64,000 bases of DNA from Nocardioides turkmenicus. Its GTDB lineage: Bacteria; Actinomycetota; Actinomycetes; Propionibacteriales; Nocardioidaceae. The stretch covers positions 186,001 to 250,000 of the forward strand of contig NZ_JAALAA010000002.1 in the NCBI RefSeq assembly GCF_011045035.1, given 5' to 3'. Positions within the stretch are counted from its first letter, which is position 1; each line of letters begins with the position of its first letter. This document shows positions 63,322 to 64,000 of the stretch, piece after piece. The position numbers and the translations under genes were made by a program. The notes under the pieces were generated by a model that was not told the DNA's origin, did no database searches, and was given only the letters and a program-made list of their open reading frames with translations.

Positions 63322-64000
63322 ATGCCGTATCCGCCGCTTCCAGGCTCCCCCGGTTCGGGCGCGCCTGACGAGGAGCCGCAGAAGCAGCCTGCCCCGTTCG
63401 ACTACAACGAGCGCCTGATCGGGCTCTCCGAGGACCTCGGCGGCGACCGTCCCGCGTTCAACGCACGCAAGGAGCGCGCCGGCCAGGCCGGCCCGCTGCG
63501 CCAGGTTCTGACCATCGCCGCCTCGCTCGCCCTCGTGGTCGTGTGCGGAGTGGTCGTCTACGCCCTCTTCACCCGCGGCGACGACGCGGCCACCACCGCC
63601 GGCACACCGTCCACGAGCGACACGCCCTCGACGAGCACGGCCCCCACCGACTCGGCGAGCCCCGGCGGCGGAAGCACCGACGTGAGCGGCGAGTCCAGCG
63701 GACGACCCGGCTGGCCCGGCACCAGCTCCCCGGCAGACCCCGGCGACCGCGCCACCCCGCGCTCGACCATCGGCCCCGAGCGGCTCTCCAAGGCCGACGT
63801 CCCCCGCCCCTGGGAGTTCACCTACGGCGACGTCACGCTGAAGGCGCGCTACCTGGACGGCAAGGACTACTCCGGCTGCAAGGCGACCCTCAAGCGCCCG
63901 ATCCGCAAGCTCGGCTGTGACTACGCCGTCCGGGTCTCCTACAAGGCCCAGCAGGGCAATCTGCGGCTGACCCACTTCATCTACGACTTCGGCACCGTCG
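63322..64000 (+). CDS. Single-pass membrane protein with Ser/Thr-rich linker (partial)
   Basis: The first 226 codons of a gene that runs past the window. A Pro/Gly-rich cytosolic stretch (1–60) is followed by a membrane helix with VLTIAASLALVVVCGVVVYA (about 60–80), a long Ser/Thr/Pro/Gly-rich extracellular linker (about 85–150) and the start of an extracytoplasmic domain with Cys (GCKAT, GCDYAV). ATG 63322 is the start. Function unknown; resembles actinobacterial wall or surface proteins. Confidence 0.75.
   Translation, partial: MPYPPLPGSPGSGAPDEEPQKQPAPFDYNERLIGLSEDLGGDRPAFNARKERAGQAGPLRQVLTIAASLALVVVCGVVVYALFTRGDDAATTAGTPSTSDTPSTSTAPTDSASPGGGSTDVSGESSGRPGWPGTSSPADPGDRATPRSTIGPERLSKADVPRPWEFTYGDVTLKARYLDGKDYSGCKATLKRPIRKLGCDYAVRVSYKAQQGNLRLTHFIYDFGTV

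Noticed and set aside
63006..63323. Minus-strand frame upstream of protease 3
   Set aside because: Lacks a ribosome site and family match and lies in a promoter region.

Overview
The window is high-GC actinobacterial DNA. The gene order topA – MrfA-type helicase – TadE/TadE/DUF4244 pilin – TadC – TadB – TadA – Ssd – HAD phosphatase – Fic-like protein matches the mycobacterial Rv3646c–Rv3662c neighbourhood. PucR, VanABK, the S1E proteases and the codon use fit a soil actinomycete, probably Nocardioidaceae. That placement is inference; no 16S gene is present.

Region 1 (1–1263) is the end of a response regulator and its histidine kinase. Region 2 (1279–about 14040) is an accessory island with visibly lower GC. 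It holds a class I lanthipeptide locus of the FxLD type: a creatininase-family protein and an XRE/TPR regulator on the minus strand, a TetR regulator, an FxLD-system isoaspartyl-type methyltransferase, a 75-residue FxLD precursor, LanB, LanC and a stand-alone SpaB_C-type protein. Next to it is a secreted S1 protease plus a small membrane protein, bracketed by two copies of a ~58-bp direct repeat. No transporter gene or dedicated leader peptidase is visible.

Region 3 (14045–18244) is a vanillate demethylation and uptake locus: PadR-type VanR, two palindromic operators, then VanA, VanB and VanK. Region 4 (18348–32416) is mixed core and catabolic content: two lipoproteins, SodC, a methyltransferase, a deaminase, a decayed serine hydrolase, a PucR regulator convergent with a DadA-like oxidase, a TetR–MDR efflux pair with a striking operator, an esterase, an SDR, an MFS protein, tRNA-Thr(CGT) with a 52-codon gene in front of it, and a LysR regulator.

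Region 5 (32417–36462) is housekeeping and envelope: an Excalibur protein, a TAP-type secreted peptidase, HolB and Tmk. Region 6 (36594–41236) is a compact six-gene operon of DUF4178, DUF2617, DUF4247 and DUF350 proteins, a membrane-fused spermidine-synthase homologue and a K+ channel with an RCK domain. It looks like an envelope or ion stress module of unknown biochemistry. Region 7 (41341–57491) is the topA–helicase–Tad pilus–HAD block. Two related 48-bp elements carrying DnaA-box-like sequences lie upstream of the two Tad transcription units, and a 31-bp-stem hairpin separates the units.

Region 8 (57475–64000) contains a membrane protein, a GT4 glycosyltransferase with a long leader and a leaderless mini-ORF, three tandem secreted streptogrisin-like proteases, and the start of a single-pass membrane protein cut by the window edge.
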